Shown piece after piece: positions 62,854 to 64,000 of a DNA stretch of 64,000 nucleotides. Origin of the DNA: Streptomyces agglomeratus (GTDB lineage: Bacteria; Actinomycetota; Actinomycetes; Streptomycetales; Streptomycetaceae); NCBI RefSeq assembly GCF_001746415.1, contig NZ_MEHJ01000001.1, positions 1,116,001 to 1,180,000 on the forward strand, in the 5' to 3' direction. The position numbers were made by a program, and so were the translations under genes. Within the stretch, counting starts at the first letter, position 1. Every line of letters begins with the position of its first letter. The notes under the pieces are model-generated. The model saw nothing but the letters and a program-made list of their open reading frames with translations, was not told the origin of the DNA and did no database searches.

Positions 62854-64000
62854 ATGGAGGGCAGCGTGGCCCTGTCCCCGCCCGGCACCCCCGGCACCCC
62901 CGAATCCCCCGGCACCGCCGGAACCACCGCCGGTCCCACCCCTCGCCCCGCCGAGCCGCGGGCTGCTGCCCCTGCTCCTGGTCGGCAACACCGCGATGTA
63001 CGCGCTCTACATCGGCGTCGGCGGCGTACTCCTCGCGCTCCAGGTCGAGGACGTCGACCCGGCGGACAAGGTGGCCAACCTCGGTCTGGTCGCCGGTGTC
63101 TCCGCAATCTTCGCGACCGTCTTCAACCCGGTCGCCGGCGCCCTCTCCGACCGCTCGGGACGCCGCAACCCCTGGATACTCGGCGGCGCCCTGCTCGCCG
63201 TACCCGCGATGTTCCTGCTCGGCAGTGTGCACACGGTCCTGATGATCACCATCGCCTGGTGTCTCGGCCAGGCCGTGATGAACGTCTACCAGGCCGCCAT
63301 CACCTCCGTCGTCCCCGACCGCGTGCCGATGACCGCGCGCGGCAAGGCGTCCGCCGCCGTGGGCCTCGGGCTGCCCTTCGGCAGTACGCTCGGCGCGCTG
63401 ATCGGCGCTGCCTTCTCGGACGACTACCGGACCGGCTACCTCCTCTTCGGCGCGCTGGTGGCCGCCTCGGCGGTGCTGTTCACCACCTGTGCCCGCGAGC
63501 AGCGGATGCCCGCCCGCCGGCCACTGCCCGTACGGGAACAACTGACCGCGTTCGCGGGGGCCTTGAAGTCGCACGACTTCCGCTGGGCCTTCATCGGCCG
63601 TGCCCTGCTGATCCTCGGGTACTTCGCCGTCAACGGCTTCCTCCTCTACATCATCAAGGACCACACCGTCCTGCACGGCGGGCTGGAGCCCGAGGACGCG
63701 GTGGCGGTCCTGATGCCGGTCACCAGCGTGGCCATGATCGTGTCCACCGTCCTCGGGGGCTACCTGTCGGACCGCTTCGACCGGCGCAAGCTGTTCGTCG
63801 GCGCTTCGGCCGCGCTGTCCGCCGTCGCCCTGGTCATCCCCGCGGTGTCGACGAGCTGGGCGGCGATGATCGCCTTCGCCACCGTCAACGGCCTCGCCTT
63901 CGGCTGCTACATGGCCGTGGACACCGCGCTCGTGACGATGGTCCTGCCGAAGGCGGAGGACGCCGCCCGCGACATGGGCGTCCTGAACATCGCCAACGCC
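62854..64000 (+). CDS. MFS transporter, partial at window end, with probable N-terminal frameshift
   Basis: Membrane transporter of the GPH/sugar-MFS kind: GNTAMYALYIGVGG helix 1, NPVAGALSDRSGRRNPWILGG (DRxGRR loop), VVPDRVPMTARGKASA and YLSDRFDRRKLFVG. It runs off the right edge. The likely start (ATG 62854, MEGSVALSPPGTPGTPES) and the membrane part are in different frames; the shift is near 62960 in GAGCCGCGGGCTGCTG, where one G too many would explain it. The in-frame ATG at 62996 would cut helix 1. Divergent from the LacI regulator that likely controls it. Confidence 0.75.
   Translation, partial: MEGSVALSPPGTPGTPESPGTAGTTAGPTPRPAEPRAAAPAPGRQHRDVRALHRRRRRTPRAPGRGRRPGGQGGQPRSGRRCLRNLRDRLQPGRRRPLRPLGTPQPLDTRRRPARRTRDVPARQCAHGPDDHHRLVSRPGRDERLPGRHHLRRPRPRADDRARQGVRRRGPRAALRQYARRADRRCLLGRLPDRLPPLRRAGGRLGGAVHHLCPRAADARPPATARTGTTDRVRGGLEVARLPLGLHRPCPADPRVLRRQRLPPLHHQGPHRPARRAGARGRGGGPDAGHQRGHDRVHRPRGLPVGPLRPAQAVRRRFGRAVRRRPGHPRGVDELGGDDRLRHRQRPRLRLLHGRGHRARDDGPAEGGGRRPRHGRPEHRQR

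Overview
The window is high-GC (roughly 70% or more) actinobacterial DNA with frequent GTG starts, short intergenic gaps, stop/start-overlapping operons and Tat or Sec exported polysaccharidases. Together with ACR3-type arsenic genes, ANTAR and SpoIIE-like signalling proteins and IS481-type elements, this points to a soil Streptomyces chromosome, probably an accessory or arm-like region. No rRNA, tRNA or CRISPR array was seen.

Layout: 0-9 kb holds a methyltransferase end, an APC permease, a CE12-like acetylesterase, a GH51 arabinofuranosidase, a VOC protein, an aminoglycoside-phosphotransferase-like kinase, an epimerase and a PL6-type lyase. 9.4-13.3 kb is a tightly coupled five-gene cassette resembling a type VII (ESX-like) substrate/effector module with two tandem paralogous membrane proteins. 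13.4-21 kb has a DMT exporter behind a tiny leaderless ORF, a GlxA-type regulator, enzymes of unknown substrate, a nitrobindin-like protein and a 933-residue membrane-anchored periplasmic-binding-fold protein. 21-30 kb is a beta-glucan degradation locus: a GH3 remnant with a palindromic operator, GH16 and GH30 enzymes with ricin-type lectin domains, an NLP (NPP1) protein, a LacI regulator and a large GH3 enzyme.

30-40 kb is signalling (GAF-ANTAR, two PP2C/SpoIIE phosphatases, a MASE1 membrane protein, a TPR protein, an anti-sigma-type ATPase) interrupted by a gene graveyard at 32.5-33.9 kb and followed by an MGH1-like glycosidase and a pirin. 40-50 kb contains a phosphoribosyltransferase-hydrolase fusion, a GNAT, a TetR regulator, a second clpX split by an insertion sequence, an exported protein behind a CsoR-like palindrome, VOC, DUF2087 and cold-shock genes. 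50-55 kb is a decaying arsenic cluster (arsC frameshifted, arsR, acr3, arsO and MFS remnants, a disulfide reductase and a thioredoxin) ending at an IS481-type element inserted on the thioredoxin stop codon. 55.7-62 kb is an aromatic operon (thiolase, 4-hydroxybenzoate hydroxylase, aromatic aldehyde dehydrogenase) divergent from an unusual double-IclR regulator. The window ends with a LacI regulator divergent from an MFS sugar-type transporter.

Several genes carry what look like single-base frameshifts in G/C runs (pirin, IS481 transposase, IclR end, MFS start). Some may be sequencing errors, so those gene ends should be treated with caution. All assignments come from reading the sequence; no database search was run.
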